DNA from: Acanthosepion lycidas
Lineage: Eukaryota; Mollusca; Cephalopoda; Sepiida; Sepiidae
DNA length: 64,000 nucleotides
NCBI GenBank assembly: GCA_963932145.1
Contig: OZ010573.1
Coordinates: forward strand, 25,356,334 to 25,420,333
Direction of reading: 5' to 3'
In this document: one piece after another, positions 54,831-64,000 of the stretch
How positions within the stretch are numbered: the first letter of the stretch is position 1
How the letters are laid out: each line of letters begins with the position of its first letter
Program-made: the position numbers and the translations under genes
The notes under the pieces: generated by a model
What the model was told of the DNA's origin: nothing
What the model saw: only the letters and a program-made list of their open reading frames with translations
The model's database searches: none

Positions 54831-57240
54831 CCAACTTTTTACTAACAAATAGAAAACTTGTTTTCGTCTCTTTTTTAAGTTATTTTGTCAGGTTGAGGAA
54901 AGTCACTTTAATCCGAAATTATCAATTTATTTTTGTTTTGTCTTTTAACTAAGAAGATTGCACATTAGCACTATAACGCCGCCACAACACATACCCGTGT
55001 CAGGTTAATATTTTCATATTCCTCACTACCAACGGATATATTCTTTGTTTTTTAGATATATACCTTACCCTAAAAATGTTTGTTCGGTTCATTAATTAAA
55101 AATTAAAGACTAGGTACCTCCATTATTTCGGCATAAATTTTCGATACCTAGAGTTTTAAATGAATGTTTAAAAATTAAAAACATCCTTGAAGGTTTCATT
55201 TTAGCTTTAATTGAAAGCTAAATGATTAAATTTATTATTTCCAGTAAGTAAAATATTCTGGTGTATTTTAGATAGAAATTATATAGATTGGAATGCCAAA
55301 TTTAATTTCAATTTTTTAAAATTTTCTTAAAAGCTTCTATTTTCTTCATTTTAAGCAATTTACAAACAAAAAAAATTATCGATTTTAAAATTCTTTCAAA
55401 ATAAATATATTCTGACACGTTATTTCAGTAAAATTAGAAAATTTAAAGTTAAATTAATCTGATTTGAAATAAATATTACTTATAGCATAAAAAGGTAATA
55501 TACAACCATTTATTTAATGATTGGTCCTGGGTGTAAGCCACTCTAGTAGAAATTTTTTAATTCAAAACAGTAGAGACGACAACGGGGAACCACCCCAAAA
55601 GAAGATAAAGGAATCATGATTGTCTACATCTTGAAAGGTATGGCTTTAAAACATAACTTGCAAAAGAATGACCCAACTTCAACAATTAAAATAAAACAGA
55701 TTCTAATATGATAATCGTCGCAATCCAATTTTTTTGAACGACTGTAAATGAAATGACCTTATGCCACTTATAAGTAAAAAAAAAAACAAAAAACAATAAA
55801 AAACTATTTTCCAGTTGCCCGATTCGAATGTGAGATTTAATTAAAATTATGTAGAACTGTTATTAATATAACTTCGATAATAATTTAAATAGATCAGAGC
55901 GTACACCTAATTGCCAATGTCCGCAGTGGCTTCATTGTTCATGTGCATAGTCACATGTGATGTCAAAAATCTTTTTTTTTTTATCAACGCAAATTGCAAT
56001 AATGACTGATTAAACGCAAGATTGACTATGGAAATCAAAGTATAACACAAAAGTTATCGACTCTGGAAACTATTTCTACACTCAGTTTCCTCGTCGGAAA
56101 ATTTGACAAAATATCTCATAGCTGGCATCGTCTGATATTGGGTAGACGGAAGTCTAAGAGAAAACCCATTGGGCAAAAAAAACAACCCCAACTATCAGGA
56201 CCAAGTGAGAAATTTCGATATCGTCAGGCTCTTCACTATTATCAACAAGGCAAAAACTACCTGTACGTTCGTTTGTGTTAACAATTATTCAGGAGTTTTG
56301 AATTCAATCCCGAAGACCATATTGATACAAATTTTATAGGAAAGCCTTATGTTATGTCTTCATTGCATTGAAGGAAGATAACACGATCAAGAAATAGTAT
56401 GCCACCTGGAGTCGACCTAGCCTTCTTCATATAAATAGTAAGCAGATAAGCCAGATGTCTAACTCTCTACTTCTTTACTCCTACCGATTATTTATTCTGG
56501 TCATCAGTCTATATTTATTTGTAAGAGTCCAAGTCCTCTTCTGGAGAGATGTGTTCATCTCCACAATACCTTAAAACTGAATACCCTATTCTGGCATATT
56601 ACAGTGAAAACATTTTTGTGCCAATGTTCGAAAAGTGATCAATACGTACGTATCGTGACAGTTTTTTATTTATCTTTGTAGCAGTTCTTTCTGATCTCCA
56701 CAATTTTATGTCTTTTCTAGCGTTAATTAACATTAAATGCTTTAGACATCTATTCTTCTTTTGGCTTCCATTCACTCAAATTTTTTTGGGTAAGTTATTT
56801 ACTTTCTAGTTAGCCGGAAAAATAAACCAAATATTTGTTGGCCGTGGGTAGAGTTTAATAATTATAGAGAGTATTTAAGATGACATGTTGAAAATTTTGT
56901 TGTTTGTCCCCTTTCTAAAATATTCACCAAACATTTTTTTTTAACCGCACCCATCTTGCTCGAACTGAAAACTTTTCAGCAACTCTTCGTTTTTGTAGAG
57001 TCGTTTTTCGGTGAAATCAATGTCTGTAATATATTCAAGGTGTAATTCGGTAGATGTAGTTGTTTGAGAAGTCGAAGATAGCAGCATCTAATTGTTGATA
57101 GTAGAAGACTTAAAGACGTTCTCGAAAGCAGACATTGGATAAAATCAGCGCATTGAAACTCGGAACACATCCATTAAAAGACATCATTATCATGGCTTCT
57201 TCACATGACGAAGCGAAACGCTGCACAAATCATGTGGTAA
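54831..57240. other. Anonymous AT-rich DNA, no gene seen
   Basis: Short frames on both strands. No transposon end, tRNA-like box or coding block recognised. Confidence 0.5.
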
Positions 57241-57299
57241 TCTAATAAACTTTCTGTGGGTGTTTATCTCGGTGAATGAAGATGTGAATAAATACGCAT

Positions 57300-57915
57300 G
57301 GTTGAATGTGTGTGTGACTAGGCGTTGACGTGTGGTGGGGGGTATGGATAAGTGATGTGAGAGGTGGGTGTGAATAGGCGTTGTTGTGTGTAGGCAGATG
57401 AGAATACGCGTTGTCTCGTGTGTGTATGGAGGGGATGAGTTTTATTGTGTGGGGGCGGTAATGAATAGGCGTTGTCGTCTGTGTGGGCAGGAGTGAATAG
57501 ACCTTGTCCCATGTGTGCGTCGGCGGATGTGAATAGACGTTGTCCCGTCTGTGCGTCGGCGGGTTTGAATAGACGTTGTCCCGTGTGTGCGTCGGCGGAT
57601 GTGAATAGACCTTGTCCGTGGTGTGAATAAACCTTGTCCTGTGTGTGCGTCGGCGGGTGTAAATAGACCTTGTTCTTTGTGTGTGCGTCGGCGGATGTGA
57701 ATAGACCTTGTCCTGTGTGTGCGTCGGCGGATGTGAATAGACCTTGTCCTGTGTGTGCGTCGGCGGGTGTGAATAGACCTTGTCCGTTGTGTGAATAAAC
57801 CTTGTCCTGTGTGTGCGTCGGCGGGTGTGAATAGACCTTGTCCGGGGTGTGAATAGACCTTGTCCTATGTGTGTGTCGGCGAGAGTGAATAGACCAAGTC
57901 GGGTGCCCGCGCACA
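57300..57915 (-). repeat. 36-bp minisatellite with 12-residue frames
   Basis: GCGTCGGCGG recurs every 36 bp (57685, 57721, 57757 and so on). The left edge (57300-57480) is degenerate and single units are lost at 57610 and 57790. On the minus strand two overlapping frames run through it, one with a DKVYSHPPTHTQ repeat and one with a GQGLFTSADAHT repeat. The first reaches 243 codons. Two frames open at once and irregular unit loss argue for a noncoding minisatellite. Confidence 0.9.
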
Positions 57916-58087
57916 TGCGTTTTGTGCTCGAATTCGCGTTTAATTGCATTTCATTTCTATAATTGGTGAACATTGGTGTTAATTCTTTAACAACCAGAAA
58001 AAATTAACTGCAAATTCTTTTATAAGTCTCTTTGTAATGTACTTAAATGTATAAATCTTGTGTATCCACGCCTTTAAATGACAGGTG

Positions 58088-58090
<3 letters not shown>
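57916..58090. other. Spacer, no feature seen
   Basis: Nothing recognised. Confidence 0.45.

Positions 58091-58135
<45 letters not shown>
58091..58135. repeat. (TA)n microsatellite
   Basis: About 22 TA units. Confidence 0.97.
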
Positions 58136-58137
<2 letters not shown>

Positions 58138-58763
58138 GACAGAAAATACGGTTTGTGAATTCTTTTCGCTGTTACACTTCTAGTGTGATACATAGAGAGA
58201 AAATGAAACAAATCCCCAGATGATTTGAAAATAATGAAATGTAGGAGGCGAGACGTCATGGGACAACCCAGTCTTATATTATTTGCATTATTGTCATTAC
58301 CCTTAAACGCCGTTTTTACTTCTATTCGGTAAAGAGGCCACTGAACAGGTAATTACGAGTCACGTCAAAAGGAACTTGCGACAGGAGTATTAAAACTGGC
58401 ATCAAAGTATCTAATAACTGCCCATTGTTGAAGTCGACATGAAGACATTGAGCTATGCTGTTAACAGTGCGTACAATCGTTCATAAATGTGTTGACACGA
58501 GCGAATGCAGCAGACGTATGATTACCGCTTTGTGTAAAAGAATGTGCGTAATCTTGCGGGAGGCTAGGTGCATGACTGAAGACATTAACTGAAATTAGTC
58601 AGGTACACTGACACTACAATGAGTATTGAATGTAATTTTGCGATCTTTCAATCAGAAGAGTTCTTGTCGTTTGTGAAAAAATACATGAGATGATAAGTAA
58701 AAAGTTTTATCTGTTCGGCTTCCCATGATCTGACCAAAACGCAAGACAGTTTGTTTATATATC

Positions 58764-58765
<2 letters not shown>
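58136..58765. other. Anonymous DNA, no gene seen
   Basis: No recognised motif. Confidence 0.5.
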
Positions 58766-58794
<29 letters not shown>

Positions 58795-59001
58795 AGAAAT
58801 ATAGTCTTAAGATGTGCTATATTTATGGGAGAAAGTGCTCAATATCAGAGATAGAGCATTTGTAAATATAGAAGTCAACACTTAGAGGCGACAGTCTGTT
58901 TCATGCTAGATGCATTCTAAGGGGTCTGACGATTGCATCTAGCATGAAACAGACTGTAGCTTCTAAGTGTTGACGTCTATGTTCACTTATATATATATAT
59001 A
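58766..59001 (+). mobile_element. Foldback-family element between (TA)n tracts, with hammerhead
   Basis: (TA)n at 58766-58793 and 58988-59001. The family box GAAAGTGCTCAATATCAGAG is at 58831-58850. Inverted arms run about 58875-58917 and 58933-58980 (GTCAACACTTAGA, CAGTCTGTTTCATGCTAGATG and complements). The hammerhead lies at the centre, reading into the right arm. The left part matches 41823-41880. Confidence 0.85.
58920..58964 (+). ncRNA. Hammerhead ribozyme motif with wobble-rich stem I
   Basis: AGGGGT (58920-58925) pairs with GCTTCT (58959-58964) using three G-U wobbles. Core CTGACGA (58926-58932). Stem II TGC/GCA with loop ATCTA and a U-U first pair. GAAA (58946-58949). Stem III ACA/TGT with loop GAC. 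UA with cleavage after 58958. All conserved core bases are present, but the helices are short and weak. Confidence 0.6.
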
Positions 59002-60299
59002 TGACGCATTCGATGGAGGAGGGGCGTATTCAACATTTGATAATTTTGTGGCAATACGCGCTTAAAGGTCTTAGGCAGTTTTGATCAATATTTCTTTTCA
59101 TGGTTAGCCGTAAGGAATTGTAAATGATGGACTACCTTACACTTAATTAAAATAATAACAATAATAATATTTATTACAGGAAATATCAAGTTTTACGGAA
59201 ACATTGTTAAAATTATGTATTTAGTTATATAACAAATAAATAAAAATAATATAAATCTTAATGCTATATTCGATTTGTTGTTAGGTATTTTTTCATTTTC
59301 CCCTTTGTTATTGGCAGTATTTTAGAATACTTTGGCTGCAATGCTAAGTTTCCTAAATTGAATAAAACGGAGCTATTTCGTTTATGCTTTGTTACCTTTC
59401 TTTTCCATTGTTGTTTTTAGATAGCTTTCTTCAAGTCGTTTGGATGGGCAATACGAAATTCTGAAATTTAGAATGATCATATTCCATTTAAAAAATAAAG
59501 TCTGTAAAAAGGAATATTTTAAATTAATATACGACCAAAAATAAAATACTTTTGACAAAAAAAAAAACAAAAAAAAAACTTAATGATTTCCCTATAATTA
59601 TGTAACAATAATGTAATGATATTCTGCAGATAAATCTACCTCATCATTTCATGGTTACGAACTATAAACCTAAACTGAGCTTGGAATATTATCAGCTCTT
59701 GAATATGATATAATGGATAATTTGCAGTGAAAAAAGCAATTTTTGATTTTTTTTTGTTGAATACAATACGCCCCCTTCTCCGCTGAACGCCTCACACACA
59801 CGCACACCGATGGACTACAAGTATGATACAGAAACACAAAGATACACCAACACCTCACTACTAATTTACGAAAATATACACGCAAACATTCAAATGTACA
59901 AACACACATTAATAGCAATTTATGGCGTTAATTAGTAGCAGCCGAAAAATCCCCAAAGTGCTCAACCTACGCGAGGGGCGGGTATATAGACGGAATCGAA
60001 ACCCGATAGAGATATATAAAAAGGGTGTTTCATTGACACGGATTATATATAAGGGTGTTTCATTAAGACGGATCAAAGTCAACAGTAAATAAATCGGGGC
60101 TATTGGTGAAAATGTATTTGTTTATCTATTGGATCATTTTATTTAAGTCATGACAATTATTTGTGAAGCATAATATCGCCGAAATGTCCGCCAAATCTAA
60201 AAGAAAAAAAAATCATTAGACGCTTAAACTTAATTCATATTTAAAATCGATCCAAGTTATTGGAACACTCTTTATATATATCTTGTTAATAGAAATCTT
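59002..60299. other. Anonymous AT-rich DNA, no gene seen
   Basis: Contains a GTGCTCAAC step at 59955-59966 that could be a lone remnant of the foldback family. GGGTGTTTCATT occurs twice about 35 bp apart near 60024 and 60053. Short frames only. Confidence 0.5.
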
Positions 60300-60579
60300 A
60301 TATGTATCAGAAACTATACTCGTTCGGAAAACCTTCGGTGTCTTGATTTGCAAATAAACAAGCCAATATCAAAGGAAAGAAAAAGGTATAAAAAAAGAAA
60401 GAACCAAGAACATGTACGTTAACCGAAAATAATCGTCCAGCATACGAGTTCAAGGCCCAAAGAAAAAAAAACCCGATGTGTGTACCCAAAAAAAACTAAA
60501 GTGCTCAATACAATGAGTAGAGCAGGCCTTCCCTGACAATCCGCTTAGGTGAAACCTTGGTAGGTTTGTCTGGCTCTCT

Positions 60580-60618
<39 letters not shown>
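60300..60618 (+). mobile_element. Foldback-family element ending at (TA)n
   Basis: The body (60300-60480) matches 33240-33430 in reverse. The box AAAGTGCTCAATACAATGAG lies at 60498-60517. A hammerhead-like core follows: CTGACAA (60533-60539), a CC/GG hairpin, GAAA, ACC-TT-GGT and A. Then GGTTTGTCTGGCTCTCTAGG leads into (TA)n at 60583-60618. Core position G8 is A, so cleavage is unlikely. Unlike 33060 this copy has no inverted arm. Confidence 0.75.
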
Positions 60619-60653
<35 letters not shown>

Positions 60654-61281
60654 TCAACATACAAACAATAGTTTATCTCTAAAGGTATATATGAAACCCA
60701 TAGACTTGACTATAATTTTTCTTCAGTTTTTGTGCTCTTCCATAAAGTCAGTCTTTTCATTTACCAGTTACGCAAACTTTTTAGAACAGTTGCTGGTGAA
60801 AGAAAACCACAATCAAAAATATAAGATAGCGTAAGTGAATTTTGGTATGTGTGTTTGTGTGTCTGTTTTGGAATATACTGACCTCGTCAGTTGCCCATAA
60901 TGAGATCATTATAACAGAGCTTACTCTCTTTATACATGCCTATAGTCGCAAGCACAAGAATAATGTCTGGACAGAATAAGAGTTCGATTCTAATTGCAGG
61001 TTTAAACTAATGACTCGTGTTTTGAAGCAAGGTTCAGTGTTAAATGGATTCTTTCATGGTTTTCAGGGTATCGCAACTGTTTTTTGAAACTGTCAAGATC
61101 GTAAGATTGTCCCAAAAGACTGTTTAGTCAAAATGTTTGCTCATCCACTTTCTAATCTCCGTCAAACACAATGACATGACAGTAACAAGATCTTTTGGTA
61201 ATAAAAGAGCGAATGAGTAGAGGCGGATCCATTGTTTTTCCCAAGAGTATAAACGTTATATTATTTCTCATTTTATCCTTT

Positions 61282-61327
<46 letters not shown>

Positions 61328-61845
61328 CTTGTATTTTTAATGTCGATTTGTAGGGACATTATTATTATAAACAAAATAAAATAAAACGATGTATAAAATG
61401 AATTAAATAATAAAAAAAATAAAATACTCCGGCATGTAACAAAAACTGTTGCTTCCGAAAATATAAACATCCTGCCAAAAGACGTTAAATTAAACTTCTT
61501 CACCACGAACCTTGGTACGGGCAACACGTGTCCAACTTCTCTATGTGAGATGTCTTGTAATACTAAGGAGTGAATTCTCCATTTTATCACGTCTACCATA
61601 AAACAATTGTAACCTAAAAATGTACACTACAATACACACAAAAATATAAATTGTATGATATTAACATGTAATTTACCATGATTTTCCTGTTATTTATGTA
61701 CGTTGTATTTTCTGTCAAGTATCTCCGTAAAAACAAGGCTAATTTCTGCTTCTATGATGTGAACGAACCCCCATATGTTCCTCTATAGTCTTAAAGTATG
61801 CCCTGAACAAATGTAAACAGGTCAATAATGAAAGTACCATGCTAG
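60619..61845. other. Anonymous DNA with simple repeats
   Basis: (CA)n at 60619-60650 and (CT)n(TA)n at 61281-61326. A frame of 108 codons (61273-61599, minus) contains no recognisable domain. Confidence 0.5.
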
Positions 61846-62800
61846 AACGTAAGTTCTGTCCAATTTAATCGTGTATATTACAAACGAAAATAATAAAGTT
61901 TGTACATATATTTAATAATCATTACAACCTACATTGCTTCCTAGAACTTCATTTCATCTGTTAACATGTTTACAGATGACATGTTTGTAAAATTACTTAG
62001 GTGTTGATGTAAAATACATGTTCAGCCTTTTCTGTTCATGTCAACCCGAAGCCATCCAAATGTTTCTGCAAGACACTAAACAAGTAATAATCAGGATGGT
62101 AGATGAAGAAAAATTTTCACAACCAAGCTTCACTGAGATCTTTAGTCAATCGTGTAGTGTGAAGCCTTATTGTGATGGAGGATTACTTTCTTACTGTTGA
62201 CTCAGGATGGAAGATTTGTCCAAAGCTTCTTTCAAATGACGAAGATGCTGTTGATTGTTCGATTATTGTCTGTAATGGGCGTTTGCTTGAATATTTCACT
62301 ATACGTTCAATATTCGCTTCTTTGGATGAGGTTCTCCAGTCGGTTGTTGAGCAGATCTGTTTTCTCGACTAATCCCCACTAATGACGGCGTTTAACGTTA
62401 TAGTAATGAGTCGGTTAATCCAGTAACAAAAAAGACAATTGAAGTTGTCGTGTAAGCAATGACTATCAATAATTGACATTTTGCTGACGATTTTCTGAAG
62501 ACATGTTTTACGGGAGCCATTTTCCTACAACTGAAACTTTTCCAATCATTTTCCATTTGCGTAGGACTATCGTATGACTAACGCGAAATTTCCCACTGAG
62601 TTCCCTAGCCGTAGACAGGATTCGTGGTAAACAGAAGCTTTCTTTAAACAACCCTTTATTGGTTCATCCTCTTGACTAAAATTCCGAGCATTGAAACGAG
62701 AAAACCGCTTCTTGTAACCTTTCATTCAATGTATCGAGTTTCATACAACATTTCTAAAGTGTTTTTCTTTTGGAATTCATAGGGTTAAATTTCAAGCTAT
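61846..62800 (-). pseudogene. Mariner copy, dead
   Basis: At the plus-strand left side AAGTTCTGTCCAATTTAATC (61851-61870) resembles the terminal repeat of the 3587 mariner (AAGTTCTGTCCGAATTTT). The minus strand then reads, with many stops and frame changes, VILHHNKASHYTRLTKDLSE (after the second catalytic region, Asp now Asn) and YHPDYYLFSVLQKHLDG (third region, the usual SDYHLFRSLQNHL). A decayed DNA-binding part lies toward 62700. Probably an old relative of the 3587 element. Confidence 0.7.
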
Positions 62801-63184
62801 ATTAGTGTTGTAGCATACCTACGGACGATAATGGGTATGTATTCATTGACATAAATATAGTAGTAAATACTGTATGTTGGTCTGCAGTTGGAGATTCGTC
62901 TCCAGCTGTGCTGGTCAAACTCTCTGCCTCTGGACAGAAAGGATCCCCAAACGAGCCCATTTTATACGGGATATACGGGAATTTTTTGGCCGAGCCTACA
63001 GGCTCGGATGCCCCACATTAAATTCGGCCCTGTACAACATCTGACCGCATGAGACGGTTGGTAGATAACCTGCAGTTGGAGATTTATTGTGGAATTCATT
63101 TGACTCACTTCTAACAGCTGACTACTTCTACGCGCCGCTGGCAAATCTTATATGTGTTGTTCTTGTCCTAAGTATTATCGTTCA
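62801..63184. other. Spacer, no gene seen
   Basis: The phrase CTGCAGTTGGAGATT occurs at about 62883 and 63070 with different flanks, suggesting an internal duplication of about 190 bp spacing. Confidence 0.45.
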
Positions 63185-63248
63185 TTACCAACTTTCGTGT
63201 GATTATTCTGTTGGTTACTGAATAGAATAATCACACGAAGGTTGATAA
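63185..63248. repeat. Hairpin with 25-bp arms
   Basis: Arms TTACCAACTTTCGTGTGATT then ATTCT, and its complement with few mismatches, around a loop of about 14 bases. No target duplication or known end. It may be a small MITE or a hairpin RNA precursor. Confidence 0.75.
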
Positions 63249-63815
63249 TGTTCCCTATGTTACAACAATTAGGAATAATATTCATCTAATCTGAAAGAAA
63301 GATATAAATTACTCATAGTCATATTACTAAGGAAGATTAAGAGGCAATTCATTATTAAATTTTATTTAACATTTTCACTTAAAAATAGGACAGAGCTTTC
63401 GTTTCAACCTTATTTATCGGTTTATATCTGCATCTATCAGTATTTGCATGACATTACACAACATTTTTATGTAAACTGGAAAAATAGGGAGAAGTCGGCT
63501 TGTATGACGTCACAAATATTTATTTATCTTGATAAACGAACGCGAGTCTTTAATGTCGGATGATGCTTTGCAGTTTTATCTTGTCAAGCTACTTTAATAA
63601 ATACATGATGCCCAAAATGTAACACGAGACTTTTTTTTTTTTTAAAAAAAAAAGAAGACTTTTGTTCGTTGTTCTAAGTAAAAATTCTATATTAGAGATT
63701 AGTAGCTTTTTCTCCGTTGCACTCGTGACCCCAAGTGGCAATGTTTCTGTTATTTGAACAAACATCTGAAAACTCAAATTTGAAAAACTACTAACCATAG
63801 CAAGTACTTGATATG
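63249..63815. other. Anonymous AT-rich DNA, no gene seen
   Basis: A T-run meets an A-run near 63632-63652. Nothing else recognised. Confidence 0.5.
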
Positions 63816-63870
63816 TAAACACACACACACACATATATCTATATATATATATCTATATATATATATATAA
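63816..63870. repeat. (CA)n/(TA)n microsatellite
   Basis: Short CA run then TA with two TCTA interruptions. Confidence 0.93.
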
Positions 63871-63950
63871 TAAAAAAGTTTTTCTGGTGCGGTCTCGTCG
63901 TTTTAATTGTTACGCATGAGATCACTTTGGATCACTTCAAATCCCAAATA

Positions 63951-64000
63951 TTAGGTTGGTGCAAAAATAATGACGTAATAATGTCGTTTTTTTTACGTTA
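63951..64000. mobile_element. Palindromic mariner MITE, cut by window edge
   Basis: TTAGGTTGGTGCAAAAATAA then TGACGTAATAATGTCG, identical to the left arm of the 8441 copy for about 40 bases. TA precedes it (63949-63950). The right arm lies outside the window. Confidence 0.93.

Noticed and set aside
49414-54852. Long Phe/Ser/Arg-rich and Lys/Glu/Arg-rich frames on both strands
   Set aside because: Low-complexity hexamer array, open in many frames at once. No start context or domain.
60533-60575. Active hammerhead at 60.53 kb
   Set aside because: Core G8 is A without a compensating change at C3, and stem I is at most two pairs.
62018-62382. Plus-strand frames of 60-66 codons as small genes
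   Set aside because: They are antisense readings of the dead mariner on the minus strand.

Overview
This 64 kb window is repeat-dominated animal DNA with no host gene that I can support. The mixture points to a large mollusc genome, most likely a coleoid cephalopod (octopus or squid): long (TA)n tracts, several mariner/Tc1 relatives, degenerate LINE 3' ends, tRNA-derived SINEs, a Penelope-like element and very long minisatellites. The taxonomic call is inference from repeat style, not from a marker gene.

Layout. 1-3255 holds a 30-bp minisatellite and two sister pyrimidine-rich arrays. 3587-4876 is an almost complete mariner with TA target duplications and one frameshift. 5.0-6.6 kb has a dispersed repeat with an internal 33-bp array and two LINE 3' ends. 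7.1-8.1 kb is a CGCG/CA/TA array. A short palindromic mariner MITE sits at 8441, with relatives at 32446 and at the right edge. 11.3-12.4 kb is a dead Tc1-like copy. 12.9-21.1 kb is a huge array with 228 copies of a 35-bp unit. 21-49 kb is a mosaic of AT-rich DNA, foldback elements, MITEs, LINE ends, a Penelope-like copy, SINEs and decayed mariners. 49.5-54.8 kb is a hexamer-derived array with a roughly 1.84-kb higher-order period. 55-64 kb is mostly anonymous, with a 36-bp minisatellite, two more foldback-family copies, a dead mariner and a truncated MITE.

The most interesting signal is a family of short elements, often inverted duplicates, lying against (TA)n tracts. They carry hammerhead ribozyme (HHR) motifs. 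The copy at 43372-43430 satisfies the whole consensus: CUGAUGA core, GAAA, three paired stems and a UA cleavage site. The foldback at 32.1-32.3 kb has a full-consensus motif on each strand. A third, wobble-rich copy lies at 58920, and decayed versions lie near 9.47, 23.98, 24.24, 33.13, 38.67, 39.28, 42.2 and 60.53 kb. Many copies share a GTGCTCAATA-like box and the order box, HHR, (TA)n. Penelope-like elements are known to carry such ribozymes, so these may be their non-autonomous, retrozyme-like derivatives.

The very long open frames in the arrays at 12.8-21.5 kb and 49.4-54.8 kb arise because the repeat units lack stop codons. I do not call them genes.
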